From Bacteroidota bacterium (GTDB lineage: Bacteria; Bacteroidota; Bacteroidia; UBA8524): a stretch of DNA of 64,000 nucleotides. Made by a program: the position numbers and the translations under genes. Below the pieces are notes generated by a model. That model ran no database searches and had not been told where the DNA came from. It saw only the letters and a program-made list of their open reading frames with translations. Below, piece by piece: positions 8,842-18,300 of the stretch; positions within the stretch are counted from its first letter, which is position 1; each line of letters starts with the position of its first letter. The stretch spans positions 62,001 through 126,000 of the forward strand of contig WGMZ01000007.1 of NCBI GenBank assembly GCA_016124735.1, read 5' to 3'.

Positions 8842-10245
8842 ATGTTATTAAGATTCTATGGAGCTGCACGGATGGTTACGGGCAGCAAGCATTTAATAGA
8901 GACAGAAAGCGGACTGAAAGTGCTTTTAGACTGCGGAATGTTTCAGGGAGGTGGTCCTGATTACAGAGAACTGAATAGTCACTTTGGTTTTGATCCCAGG
9001 GAGATTGATCATGTGATTCTATCGCATGCACATATCGACCATTCGGGTTTGTTGCCCCTTTTGGTGGCCGAAGGTTTTGGGGGAAAAATTTGGGCGACTC
9101 CTGCCAGTATTGATTTATGTGAAATTATGCTGCTTGACTCAGCGCATATTCAGGAAAGTGACCTGAAATATGTAAATCAACGAAGGCGAAAAAGGGGAGA
9201 AGAAGAAATAAAACCCCTGTACGATGAGGATGATGTGAATCGCACTTTGTTAAAAATGCGTTCGGTGCCTTATCATACTCGTCATGAGTTAAACGATGAG
9301 TTGGCTTTTACCTTTTACGACAGTGGTCATATCATTGGAAGTGCAGGTGTTTATCTTGAAATCAATGAATCCAATGAGTCATCTACCCTGTTTTTTACCG
9401 GCGATATTGGAAGACCAGGCGATATAATTCTTCGGAGTCCGGAACCATTCCCTCAGGCAGATTTCATACTTTGTGAGTCTACATATGGCGACAGACTGCA
9501 TGATGATGCAAGTCTGTCAATGGACCGTTTGCAAAAAGTGGTTCAGGAAACCTGTGTGATGAAAAAGGGAAAAGTAATCATCCCGGCCTTCAGTGTTGAT
9601 CGTACCCAGGAACTTATTTACATGCTCGATCAACTTGCCCGATCAGGTAAGCTTCCACATATTGAGGTATTTGTTGATAGTCCACTTTCGGTTAAAGCCA
9701 CCGAGGTGATGGCAGCCCATGAGTCCGACTTCAATCCGAAAATTCTGGACTATATTAAAAAAGATGGAAATGCTTTTGAGTTTCCTGGACTTCACTACAT
9801 CACGGATGTGGTCGATTCTAAAAAACTAAACTCCAGAAAAGAGCCCTGTATCATTATCTCTGCTTCGGGAATGGCAGAGGCAGGTCGCATCAAACATCAT
9901 ATTGCCAATAATATTGAAAACGAAAAGAATTGTATTCTGATTGTCGGATATGCCACTCCATCGAGTTTAGGCGGTGCATTGCGCAGAGGAGAGGAAACGG
10001 TGACTATTTTTGGACGTGAATTCGAAGTGAAGGCCCAGGTAGAAGTGATGGATGCTTTCAGTGCCCATGCAGATTACAAAGAGATAATTGCATACCTGAA
10101 ATGTCAGGATCCAATCAAAGTGAAGAAGTTGTTTTTGGTGCATGGGGAATACGATACACAACAAATATTTAAAACAAAATTGCAGGAAATAGGTTTCCAT
10201 TCTATTGACATACCAGAACTTGGAGACACTTATGAACATCCATGA
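8842..10245 (+). CDS. MBL-fold/beta-CASP RNA-specific metallo-hydrolase (Ysh1/CPSF73-like)
   Basis: 467 residues, the usual length for bacterial single-chain beta-CASP proteins. The metallo-beta-lactamase motif HAHIDHSG (zinc ligands, about residues 60-67) is followed by GHIIGSAGV, FTGDIGR, the beta-CASP segments ESTYGDRLH, VDRTQEL and SASGMAEAGRIKHH, and the C-terminal FSAHADY histidine motif. All expected metal ligands appear present, so an active RNase is likely. The family processes or degrades RNA in the cytoplasm. It follows the membrane coiled-coil gene by 6 bases and overlaps the next gene by ATGA, so the three probably form one transcript. Confidence 0.92.
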   Translation: MLLRFYGAARMVTGSKHLIETESGLKVLLDCGMFQGGGPDYRELNSHFGFDPREIDHVILSHAHIDHSGLLPLLVAEGFGGKIWATPASIDLCEIMLLDSAHIQESDLKYVNQRRRKRGEEEIKPLYDEDDVNRTLLKMRSVPYHTRHELNDELAFTFYDSGHIIGSAGVYLEINESNESSTLFFTGDIGRPGDIILRSPEPFPQADFILCESTYGDRLHDDASLSMDRLQKVVQETCVMKKGKVIIPAFSVDRTQELIYMLDQLARSGKLPHIEVFVDSPLSVKATEVMAAHESDFNPKILDYIKKDGNAFEFPGLHYITDVVDSKKLNSRKEPCIIISASGMAEAGRIKHHIANNIENEKNCILIVGYATPSSLGGALRRGEETVTIFGREFEVKAQVEVMDAFSAHADYKEIIAYLKCQDPIKVKKLFLVHGEYDTQQIFKTKLQEIGFHSIDIPELGDTYEHP

Positions 10246-11021
10246 AGACTGACGAACAAAGAAGGCGCAACCTCTTTCTGTTTATGGGTGCATTTTTTTT
10301 GTGTAATGCGCTCATCGCCGAATTTATTGGCGTCAAAATTTTTTCTGCTGAAGCCAGTATTGGTATTGAACCGATGAATTTTAAAATACTAGGTCAGGAA
10401 TTGAACTTCAACATGACCGCAGGTGTTTTGCTTTGGCCGGTTGTATTTGTGATGACCGACCTTATTAACGAGTATTTCGGTCAAAAAGGGGTCCGTTATT
10501 TTTCATTTATGACGGCTGGATTGATCGCCTATGCATTTCTAATGGTGAGCCTCGCAATATGGACTTCTCCGGCAGATTTTTGGAAAATCAAGCAATTGGA
10601 AAACGGCACTCTTGATATGAATGCTGCATACAATTCAGTGTTTGGACAGGGCCTCTGGATTATCATTGGGTCCTTGGTGGCTTTCCTAATCGGTCAGGTG
10701 GTGGATGTCATGGTTTTTCACGCTTTGAAACGTAAAACTGGCGAGAAAAGTATTTGGTTAAGGGCAACTGGCTCTACATTGGTATCACAGATTATCGACA
10801 GTTTTGTGGTGCTCTATATTGCCTTTTATATTGGCAAATTGAACACGCCCGACCAGTGGCCAATTAGTCTGGTGCTGGGGGTATGTGTGGTGAATTATAT
10901 CTACAAAGGAGCAATGGCTATTCTGTTAACTCCTGCTCTTTACATTGCACATTATTTCATCGACCGTTATCTGGGAATCGAATTATCAGAAAAGATGCGT
11001 GCCGAAGCAATGGAAAACTAG
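10242..11021 (+). CDS. yhhQ: queuosine precursor transporter (VUT/YhhQ family)
   Basis: 259 residues with about six membrane segments. The family signature around WPVVFVMTDLINEYFGQ (residues 66-82) is clear, as is the later VSQIIDSFVVLYIAF segment with its conserved Asp. YhhQ family members import queuosine precursors such as preQ0/preQ1. The ATG overlaps the stop of the beta-CASP gene (ATGA). The gene converges on queA, which uses preQ1-modified tRNA, with the two stop codons sharing the palindrome CTAG at 11018-11021. This neighbourhood strongly supports the queuosine role. Confidence 0.88.
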   Translation: MKTDEQRRRNLFLFMGAFFLCNALIAEFIGVKIFSAEASIGIEPMNFKILGQELNFNMTAGVLLWPVVFVMTDLINEYFGQKGVRYFSFMTAGLIAYAFLMVSLAIWTSPADFWKIKQLENGTLDMNAAYNSVFGQGLWIIIGSLVAFLIGQVVDVMVFHALKRKTGEKSIWLRATGSTLVSQIIDSFVVLYIAFYIGKLNTPDQWPISLVLGVCVVNYIYKGAMAILLTPALYIAHYFIDRYLGIELSEKMRAEAMEN

Positions 11022-12196
11022 GGGAGAAGCAAACTGCTGTCGCCAAAGCTGAGAAATCGGTATTTGTGCAGCAGGGCTGTTTCGTATACTCTTTTCCAGT
11101 CCTCGCCAATAAATGCGGCTACCAGCATAATCAGAGTCGTTTCCGGAAGATGAAAATTTGTGATAAGTCCGTCGCACATTGAAAAGGTATAAGATGGATA
11201 AATTAATATCTCGGTGCTACCTTTTATAACTTCTATCTGGTGGCGTTCCATGTATTTGAGCACAGCATTTAATGCCTTTTTTCGCTCTTTTTTTTTCGCT
11301 GTATAGGGCTGGAGTTTGCGTACAAAAAAAGGACAATCGGGATCATCTAATAATGCACAGCCCCACCAGTACAGAGATTCCATGCTGCGCATACTCGTAG
11401 TGCCAACCGCGATCAATGGACCTTCACTGGCAATCAGGGACTCGATTGCTGCAAAAGGAATTTCCATTCGCTCCAAATGCATTTCATGGTCTCTCGGGTC
11501 TTCGGCTTTTACCGGTTTAAAAGTTCCGGCTCCCACGTGAAGCGTCAAATCAATGCGCTGGATATGGTTTTTTTTTAGATGGTCGAGTACCTCATCTGTG
11601 AAATGCAGTCCGGCAGTGGGTGCTGCTACGGCTCCTTCATTTTCGGCATAGACGGTTTGGTAGCGGTTTTTATCGCTCTCTTTTGTTTCTCTTTTTAAGT
11701 AGGGCGGAAGAGGCAATTGTCCTGCCAGTTCTAAAATTTCACTCATGCTTTGGGGCCCGTTCCAATGCAAGTTGACTTCTGCTTTTTCCCTGTTTTTAAT
11801 ACGGGCTTCCAATACCGTGGCGCCTAAATCTAATTGAAGCACTTCATCATCTTTCCATTTTTTCAAGCCTCCAATCATAGTTTTCCAAACAACATCCTCC
11901 GAAGATTGAAGACTTTGATGGATATCCTGTCCTTCGACCGGTTCCAGGAGCAAGACTTCAATTTTAGCTCCTGTGATTCGATGGAAGAATAGGCGGGCGG
12001 GAATAACCCGGGTCGTGTTAAAGATGAGACTAGACTTAGGAGGAATCAATTCACTCAGTTCGCGGAATATATGATGACTGATATTTCCCTTCTGATACAT
12101 GAGCAAGCGGGCACTGTCTCTTTGTTCCAGTGGGAAAGCAGGAATTTGCGATTCAGGCAATGTATAGGAGAAGTCTTTTAGGGAAAGCGAATTCAT
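11018..12196 (-). CDS. queA: S-adenosylmethionine:tRNA ribosyltransferase-isomerase QueA
   Basis: 392 residues. QueA transfers and isomerises the ribosyl part of SAM onto preQ1 at tRNA position 34, giving epoxyqueuosine. Recognisable segments are the N-terminal LPESQIPAFPLEQRDSARLL, PTAGLHFT, LHVGAGTFKPV and TNFHLPETTLIMLVAAF near the end. ATG at 12196 is chosen because a TTG three codons upstream adds nothing conserved, and the N terminus then matches the family. It lies downstream of the Spy-like gene but behind a strong terminator, so it likely has its own start of transcription. It faces the queuosine precursor transporter, tail to tail. Confidence 0.95.
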   Translation of the reverse strand: MNSLSLKDFSYTLPESQIPAFPLEQRDSARLLMYQKGNISHHIFRELSELIPPKSSLIFNTTRVIPARLFFHRITGAKIEVLLLEPVEGQDIHQSLQSSEDVVWKTMIGGLKKWKDDEVLQLDLGATVLEARIKNREKAEVNLHWNGPQSMSEILELAGQLPLPPYLKRETKESDKNRYQTVYAENEGAVAAPTAGLHFTDEVLDHLKKNHIQRIDLTLHVGAGTFKPVKAEDPRDHEMHLERMEIPFAAIESLIASEGPLIAVGTTSMRSMESLYWWGCALLDDPDCPFFVRKLQPYTAKKKERKKALNAVLKYMERHQIEVIKGSTEILIYPSYTFSMCDGLITNFHLPETTLIMLVAAFIGEDWKRVYETALLHKYRFLSFGDSSLLLP

Positions 12197-12212
12197 GGCC
12201 CGCAAATATCAT

Positions 12213-12237
12213 AAAAAAAGATGCCCGAAGGCATCTT
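12213..12237 (-). terminator. Rho-independent terminator of the Spy-like gene
   Basis: On the minus strand AAGATGCC-TTCG-GGCATCTT forms a perfect 8-bp stem with a stable TTCG tetraloop, followed by a T run (the A run at 12213-12219 on the plus strand). It lies 10 bases past the stop of the Spy-like gene. Confidence 0.9.
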
Positions 12238-12246
12238 ACTAACAAG

Positions 12247-12636
12247 CTATTCTTCCTCTTCTGGCTGGGGCTTTCTTTTTTGTCTTTCTTGCATTTTTTG
12301 TTTTTGCATTTCGACCATTTTCAAGTATTCGGTATACTGGTCATGAGTCAATACGGTCTGCATCTTGGCATTGGTATCAGATTCGAGGGCACTTAGTTGT
12401 GCCTTTTTCTGTGTTCGATCGCTAACGTTTTTCCGAATTGAATCGGCAGCCTGCGCAAATGCCAGGTTGATGGCCTCCACTTTCGGAATTTGAGTTTCCG
12501 TTAGCTTAAGTTTATTGGTCATCATTTTTGTTCTCATCTGCGCTCTTTCAGCAGGTGACCTCCTTCCATGTTGTTCTTGAGCAAAGAGTCCCAGACTCAA
12601 ACTCAGAACGGTAATTAAAATTCCAAACCTTTTCAT
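12247..12636 (-). CDS. Spy/CpxP-like periplasmic LTxxQ-type protein
   Basis: 129 residues. A clear signal peptide (MKRFGILITVLSLSLGLFAQ) is followed by a helical, charged protein. LKLTETQIPKVEAI (about residues 44-57) and LTHDQYTEYLKM (about 97-108) match the paired LTxxQ motifs of Spy/CpxP-like proteins, including those common in Bacteroidota. Spy is a periplasmic chaperone in enterobacteria; the exact role here is unknown. The C terminus is Lys/Gln/Arg-rich and ends in four Glu. A strong terminator follows, so the gene is probably monocistronic. Confidence 0.75.
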   Translation of the reverse strand: MKRFGILITVLSLSLGLFAQEQHGRRSPAERAQMRTKMMTNKLKLTETQIPKVEAINLAFAQAADSIRKNVSDRTQKKAQLSALESDTNAKMQTVLTHDQYTEYLKMVEMQKQKMQERQKRKPQPEEEE

Positions 12637-12730
12637 ATCGTGTTTTTATTATTGGAGGTCTGTGTGGCATAAAGGTTTAATATCATTCCGGCTTTGTCGA
12701 AAATAAATACGAGTAAAAAAAAAGATTATC

Positions 12731-12738
12731 TATCTTTA
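12731..12738 (+). promoter_or_regulatory. candidate -7 box for the CxxCH/T9SS gene
   Basis: TATCTTTA resembles the Bacteroidota -7 box TAnnTTTG with one mismatch and sits 20 bases before the ATG at 12759. No well-placed TTTG -33 box is visible, so this is tentative. Confidence 0.3.
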
Positions 12739-12758
12739 GATTACCAAACCAGAGCAAT

Positions 12759-15299
12759 ATGCGGAAACATCTTCAAGCCAGAGTGTTGCTGCGGATATTA
12801 GGGGTGGCAGGAGCAGGCTATATTGCCTTGGCTTCTGCATTGTATTTGAGTAATCCGCCAGCAGGCTATACCAACGCCAGTGGAGAGAATAACTGTACAT
12901 CCTGCCATTCAGGCACTTTAAATCCGACGCAATCAAACCTGTCAAACATGACCATTAGTGGGAATTTTACCGGAGGGGGTTACATTCCAGACAGTACCTA
13001 CAGTATCACTTTATCATACAGTCAATCAGGCATCAATCGTTTTGGATTTCAGATTACGTCGCTGCGTACATCCAATCACACGCCTGCCGGTGACCTGACC
13101 GCCGGCACAGGCTGTACCAAATCTACCAAGACAATCAATGGCTCAACCAGACAGTATGTTTCACATACAAGTTCGGCCATTAGTGGTTCGGGTGGCAGAT
13201 CATGGACCTTTACCTGGAAGGCTCCTTCCTCGAATATTGATACCATTTCCTTCAATGCTATTGTGAATGCGGCGAATGGCGATAACAATGAAACAGGGGA
13301 CCAGATATATGCTAAGGAATTTAAAATTACCCCTTCTTCTTTGCTCCCAACTGCAAGCGTTACACGAAGTAAAACCCAGGTTTGTCAAGGTGAATCCATT
13401 ACCTTTTTCGGCTCGGGCTCAAACAATCCAACAAGCTATAAATGGAAATTTCAGTCGGGAAGTCCGCAAATCGTCACCACTCAAAATGTAGTGCGGACTT
13501 ACCCGAACCTCGGTATTTTCAGCGATACCTTGTGGGTGACCAATAGCAAAGGAATTTCGAAGCCACTGCGAATATTGACTCAGGTCGTTACGAAACCTAA
13601 TGCCACAATTACCAGCAGCAATGCCTCAGGAATAGCTTGCACCGGGGATACAATTTTCCTTACCGCGAACGGGGGAACAGGCTATCGTTTTGTATGGCAT
13701 ACAGTGAATTTAGGCGATACTTTTCAGACCCTTGCCGTGCTGAATAGTGGTTCATACAAAGTAGATGTCATTAACAATGCCGGATGTGTGAAAACCAGTG
13801 CTCCCGTAAATCTGACATTCCAAAATCCAAAAGTAGTAGGCTTGAGTTGCACCGCCCCGACAGATACCATTTGTTTTGGCGACAGCCTGATGTTTGATGC
13901 GGATACCGGATATCTGAACTATGCCTTTTACAGCGATACCACCTTGTTGCAAAGCGGTGTATCACGCCAGCTGAAAATTGGCGCGGCAGGAGATTATTCA
14001 GTCCATGTTGAAGCTTTTGATGGCGTCTGCCTGAATAAATCTTCGGGAACAATTAATAAAGTGATTCATACTCCTTTGCCGGCTCCTGTTCTGCAATGCG
14101 GACAAGCCAGCACGGATGCGGTGAATTTGCATTGGAATCCGGTACCTAGAGCTATTGGCTACGAGTATAGTGTGAACAATGCGGGTTTTATTGGAATAAC
14201 CGACACTTTTGTGCATATCGGAAACCTGACTTATAACACCTCAGTTGGGGTTCGTGTCCGAGCGAAAGAAGCAAACAATTGTTCCAATGGTTTGCCTGGT
14301 GCATTGACTTGCAAAAGTCTTCCATGCTCAATATTTAACTTTAATCTAATTCGCTCGGATTCACTTGCATGCGAGGGAGATACGGTTCAACTCTCTATAC
14401 AGGACCTGACATTGAATCATTTCTCCACTTCTTTTAATGGAATGTTTCGATCCGTCGATACACTATTTGACTTTATCCCTACCATATCAAATCCCTATTT
14501 TGACATTTCAATTTACGATTCTTTGAGTCCGGGTTGTCCGCCGTATTCCATCCATGATTCCCTGGCAGTTGCTTCCCGCCCTTCGCTCTTGGTGTATTAC
14601 AGTAAAACGCGTCTATGTGAAGGAGACACATTATCTATTCATTGTAGTGCCAATTTTGATCGTTATCTGATCTTTCGTTCAATTGGTGCAGATGAGGTCC
14701 AAAACACTCCTGACTTCGTATTGAAAGATGCCGCTGATGGAGAACAAATTTATGTACAGGGTCAGACTGCTGCCTGCAGCGTAAATGATAGCGCCGTTCA
14801 GATAGTGGTGAATCGTGCGAGGCCAGCTGGATTTACTGCAAATGGACAGAACAGGGATTGGGCATTTGTGGATACAACTTCCCACACGGTAAAACGAATA
14901 TGGTGGCTGGGCGATTCGATAAATACGGACACAATTCAAACGGTACAATACCATTTTAGTGGAAATGGCATCTATGCAGTCACTTTATTTACCACCGACG
15001 AAAACGCTTGTGCCGACTCCGTCCGACAGGATATTTCTTCCGAAAATGTGGGCTTGAAGGAACATTTTGAAGAAAATATTCGTTTATACCCCAATCCTAG
15101 TCACGGATTATTTGTTATTGAATCTCAAAATGCCATCTTGCGGGTTCAAATTTTTAGCCTGAATGGAAAACGAGTTTTAGAGGATAATCCGACCAGCGAA
15201 AAAGTCACCTACAGAAGTGATTCGATGCCGCCCGGAACATACCTCGTTAAAGTATCCACCTATGCCAGAGATACCGTCTTCATGATGGTGGTGGAATAA
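12759..15299 (+). CDS. T9SS-exported protein with choice-of-anchor-V/Reeler-like domain
   Basis: 846 residues. After an N-terminal hydrophobic segment, GYTNASGENNCTSCH (about residues 36-50) gives one CxxCH motif of the kind found in choice-of-anchor V proteins, and residues about 55-190 look like the associated Reeler-type beta domain. A PKD-like domain follows (about 200-280), then Ig-like and fibronectin-like segments rich in paired cysteines. The last ~75 residues (start LYPNPSHGLF) are a type A T9SS sorting domain. CxxCH could bind heme c, but a single motif without other cytochrome features may only be structural. Surface or secreted location is predicted. No enzyme motif was seen. Confidence 0.85.
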   Translation: MRKHLQARVLLRILGVAGAGYIALASALYLSNPPAGYTNASGENNCTSCHSGTLNPTQSNLSNMTISGNFTGGGYIPDSTYSITLSYSQSGINRFGFQITSLRTSNHTPAGDLTAGTGCTKSTKTINGSTRQYVSHTSSAISGSGGRSWTFTWKAPSSNIDTISFNAIVNAANGDNNETGDQIYAKEFKITPSSLLPTASVTRSKTQVCQGESITFFGSGSNNPTSYKWKFQSGSPQIVTTQNVVRTYPNLGIFSDTLWVTNSKGISKPLRILTQVVTKPNATITSSNASGIACTGDTIFLTANGGTGYRFVWHTVNLGDTFQTLAVLNSGSYKVDVINNAGCVKTSAPVNLTFQNPKVVGLSCTAPTDTICFGDSLMFDADTGYLNYAFYSDTTLLQSGVSRQLKIGAAGDYSVHVEAFDGVCLNKSSGTINKVIHTPLPAPVLQCGQASTDAVNLHWNPVPRAIGYEYSVNNAGFIGITDTFVHIGNLTYNTSVGVRVRAKEANNCSNGLPGALTCKSLPCSIFNFNLIRSDSLACEGDTVQLSIQDLTLNHFSTSFNGMFRSVDTLFDFIPTISNPYFDISIYDSLSPGCPPYSIHDSLAVASRPSLLVYYSKTRLCEGDTLSIHCSANFDRYLIFRSIGADEVQNTPDFVLKDAADGEQIYVQGQTAACSVNDSAVQIVVNRARPAGFTANGQNRDWAFVDTTSHTVKRIWWLGDSINTDTIQTVQYHFSGNGIYAVTLFTTDENACADSVRQDISSENVGLKEHFEENIRLYPNPSHGLFVIESQNAILRVQIFSLNGKRVLEDNPTSEKVTYRSDSMPPGTYLVKVSTYARDTVFMMVVE

Positions 15300-15319
15300 G
15301 CAGCACGTGGAGTGCTGGG

Positions 15320-15344
15320 AACCGGGGGAAACCCCGGTTTTTTT
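15320..15344 (+). terminator. Rho-independent terminator after the choice-of-anchor-V gene
   Basis: AACCGGGG-GAAA-CCCCGGTT is a perfect 8-bp stem with a GAAA tetraloop followed by T-rich DNA. A second small hairpin, CAGCAC/GTGCTG, precedes it at 15301-15317. It separates this gene from convergent dnaE, which has no T run on its own side. Confidence 0.92.
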
Positions 15345-18300
15345 ATTTATTCACTTCCAGATGATAGGTAATTTGTTCCCGATTGAAATATTCCAGCACT
15401 TCTTTACGCACGTCGACACGCAATTGACTGGAGCGCATCGGAAGATGAATCTTACTTTCCGTATCCACTAATTTTAATTTCAATTGAGTGTCGCCGGGGT
15501 ATTCCTTTAAAAAGCGCTGGAGTTTGCCTCCGAGTTCATGGTTGGCCTTTTGGATTGGAAGAACGAGGGTAAGGTAATTCAGTAGTTGTGATCTCATTTC
15601 ACGTAGTGTTCCGATTTGCTGAATTACAAATTCCAATTCGGTGCTGTCTTTTGGCCAGGATCTCTTGCTTACAGTTCCTTTGATGTAAAGGTATTTTTCC
15701 ATTTTAAGTGAGGATCGGAAATTTGGATAAATGCCTTTGTGTAAACGGAATTCAAAACGACCTGTATAATCCTCAATTCCAAAAATGCCCATCAATCCGC
15801 CGTTATAGGTTTCACGTTCCAACAGATCAGTAAGCAAGCCTCCGATGATGATATTTTTACCCATCAATTCATCCAAATTCTGGAGATCTCTTAGCTGGTG
15901 ACTGCATAACTCGTGCATTTCCACGCTGTATTTATCCAGAGGATGGCCTGATAAGTACATTCCGACTACGGTTTTCTCTTTCTCGAGTTTTTCTTCCAAT
16001 TCCCATGGATCCGAAGGAGGGACCACCGGTTCGGGCAATTCAGCGTCGGTACCTCCGCCAAACAAGGATACTTGAGAAGCAGCTTCGTTATTTTGAAATG
16101 TTGCCCCATACTTGATCGACTTTTCAATGATATTGGATTCATCTGCCTGAATGCGATGAAAGTATTGAGCCCGGTGTATGCCCTCGAAGCAATCAAACGC
16201 TCCGGAAACAGCCAGTGCTTCCATCACACGCTTGTTAACTGCTTTCAGATTGACGCGCTTGGTCAAATCGAAAACACTGGTATACGGACCTGCTTCTGAT
16301 CTTTGTTCAATGATTTCGGCTGCAGCACCTTCACCCACACCTTTTATCGCAGACAAGCCAAAGCGAATGGCGTTTTCTTTGTTAACGGAAAATCCGAGTT
16401 GTGATTCGTTTACATCCGGTCCTAACACTTCAACACCCATCCTTCGGCATTCTGACATGTAGAAAGTCAGATTCTCAATGCTTTTTTCCGCATTCAGCAC
16501 GGCAGACATGAATTCCTGTGGATAATGTGCTTTCAGGTATCCTGTTTGGAATGCCAGCACAGCATAACAGGTAGAATGCGATTTGTTAAAAGCGTATTGT
16601 GCAAAAGCCTCCCAATCGGTCCATATTTTATTAAGCTTATCTTCCGGATGCCCTTTAGCCTTTGCGCCATCAACGAAGCGGGCCTTCATTTTATCCAGCA
16701 CCGCTTTCTGCTTTTTACCCATGGCCTTGCGGAGGGTATCCGCTTCACCTTTGGTAAAGTCTGCCAACTTTTGAGACAGCCGCATTACCTGTTCCTGGTA
16801 AACGGTAATACCGTATGTTTCAGACAGGTACTCTTCCATGTCCGGGAGGTCATAGGTTACTGGTTCCTGGCCATGTTTACGGGCAATGTAGTTGGGAATG
16901 TATTCCATTGGTCCCGGACGATACAGGGCGTTCATGGCAATCAAATCCTCAAACTTATCCGGTTTTAACTCTTTCAGGTTCTTTTGCATCCCGATGGATT
17001 CGAACTGAAAGATGCCATTGGTTTCTCCTCTTTGAAAGAGCTCGTAGGTTAGTGTATCATCTAATGGAAAATCATCGGCCACCAACGCTATTCCATGCCG
17101 GCGTCGCACTTCATCTATTGCATCATTGATAATGGTCAGGGTGCGAAGGCCTAAAAAGTCCATTTTTAATAGCCCTGCCGATTCAGCGACACTGTTGTCG
17201 AATTGGGTACATAGCAGGGATGAGTCTTTCGACATGGCTACCGGAACAAATTTGGAAATATCATCCGGAGTGATGATAACGCCACAGGCATGAATTCCGG
17301 TATTTCGAACGGAACCTTCCAGTTCTTTGGCTTGCTGGATAACGGAGGAACGGGTGTCTCCGGCATCAGCCATTTCACGGAATTTATAAGCCTTTTCTTT
17401 GTCCTGAGGATTTAATTTATCGAGTAATTTCGGACTGATACCGCCGGGTTCGAGTAGCTTTTTTAAACTGGTAGAGGGGTTAGCTGGGAAGGACTTGGCC
17501 AAAACGTCTGCTTCTGCCAAAGGATATTCCAATACACGGGAGGCGTCTCGAAGCGCTGATTTTCCGCCCAGCGTTCCATAGGTGATTATTTGTGCCACCT
17601 GTTTTTGACCGTATTTCTCAATGACATAATTGATCACTTTCTCACGACCCCGGTCGTCGAAGTCAATATCGATATCGGGCATGGAGATACGGTCCGGATT
17701 CAAAAATCTCTCAAAAAGGAGGTCGTATTTAATTGGGTCGACATTGGTGATTCCAATGCAATAAGCTACTGCTGAACCAGCAGCCGAACCCCTTCCGGGG
17801 CCCACGCTTACACCCATCTTTCGGGCTTCTGTGGTGAAATCCTGAACAATCAGAAAATAGCCTGGATAGCCGGTCCGTTTGATGGTGGCCAACTCAAAAT
17901 CAAGTCGTTCTGCAATTTCCGGAGTTACTTCGCCATATCTTTTCTTCGCGCCTTCATAAGTTAGATGACGGAGATAGTCATCCTGGTCATCAAATTCTTC
18001 AGGAATTTCGAATTTGGGCAAAAGCACATCACGACCTAATTTAAAACTTTCGATTTTCTCGGCAATGGCAATGGTTTCGCTCAATGCTTCCGGCATATCA
18101 GAGAACAAATTGGCCATCTCCTCAGCGCTCATGAAATAGAAAAGGTCGTTCGGTAATCCGTAGCGGAAACCGCGTCCTTTTCCAATCGGAGTGCTTAGCT
18201 TTTCGTTATCCTTAATGCAAAGGAGAATCTCGTGCGCCTTTGCATGCTCTTTTTTGAGGTAATAATTGGTATTGGCGGCAAAGTACTTTACATCGTACTT

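Noticed and set aside
16525-16968. 147-codon plus-strand frame inside dnaE
   Set aside because: Antisense shadow of the polymerase; no start context or family.
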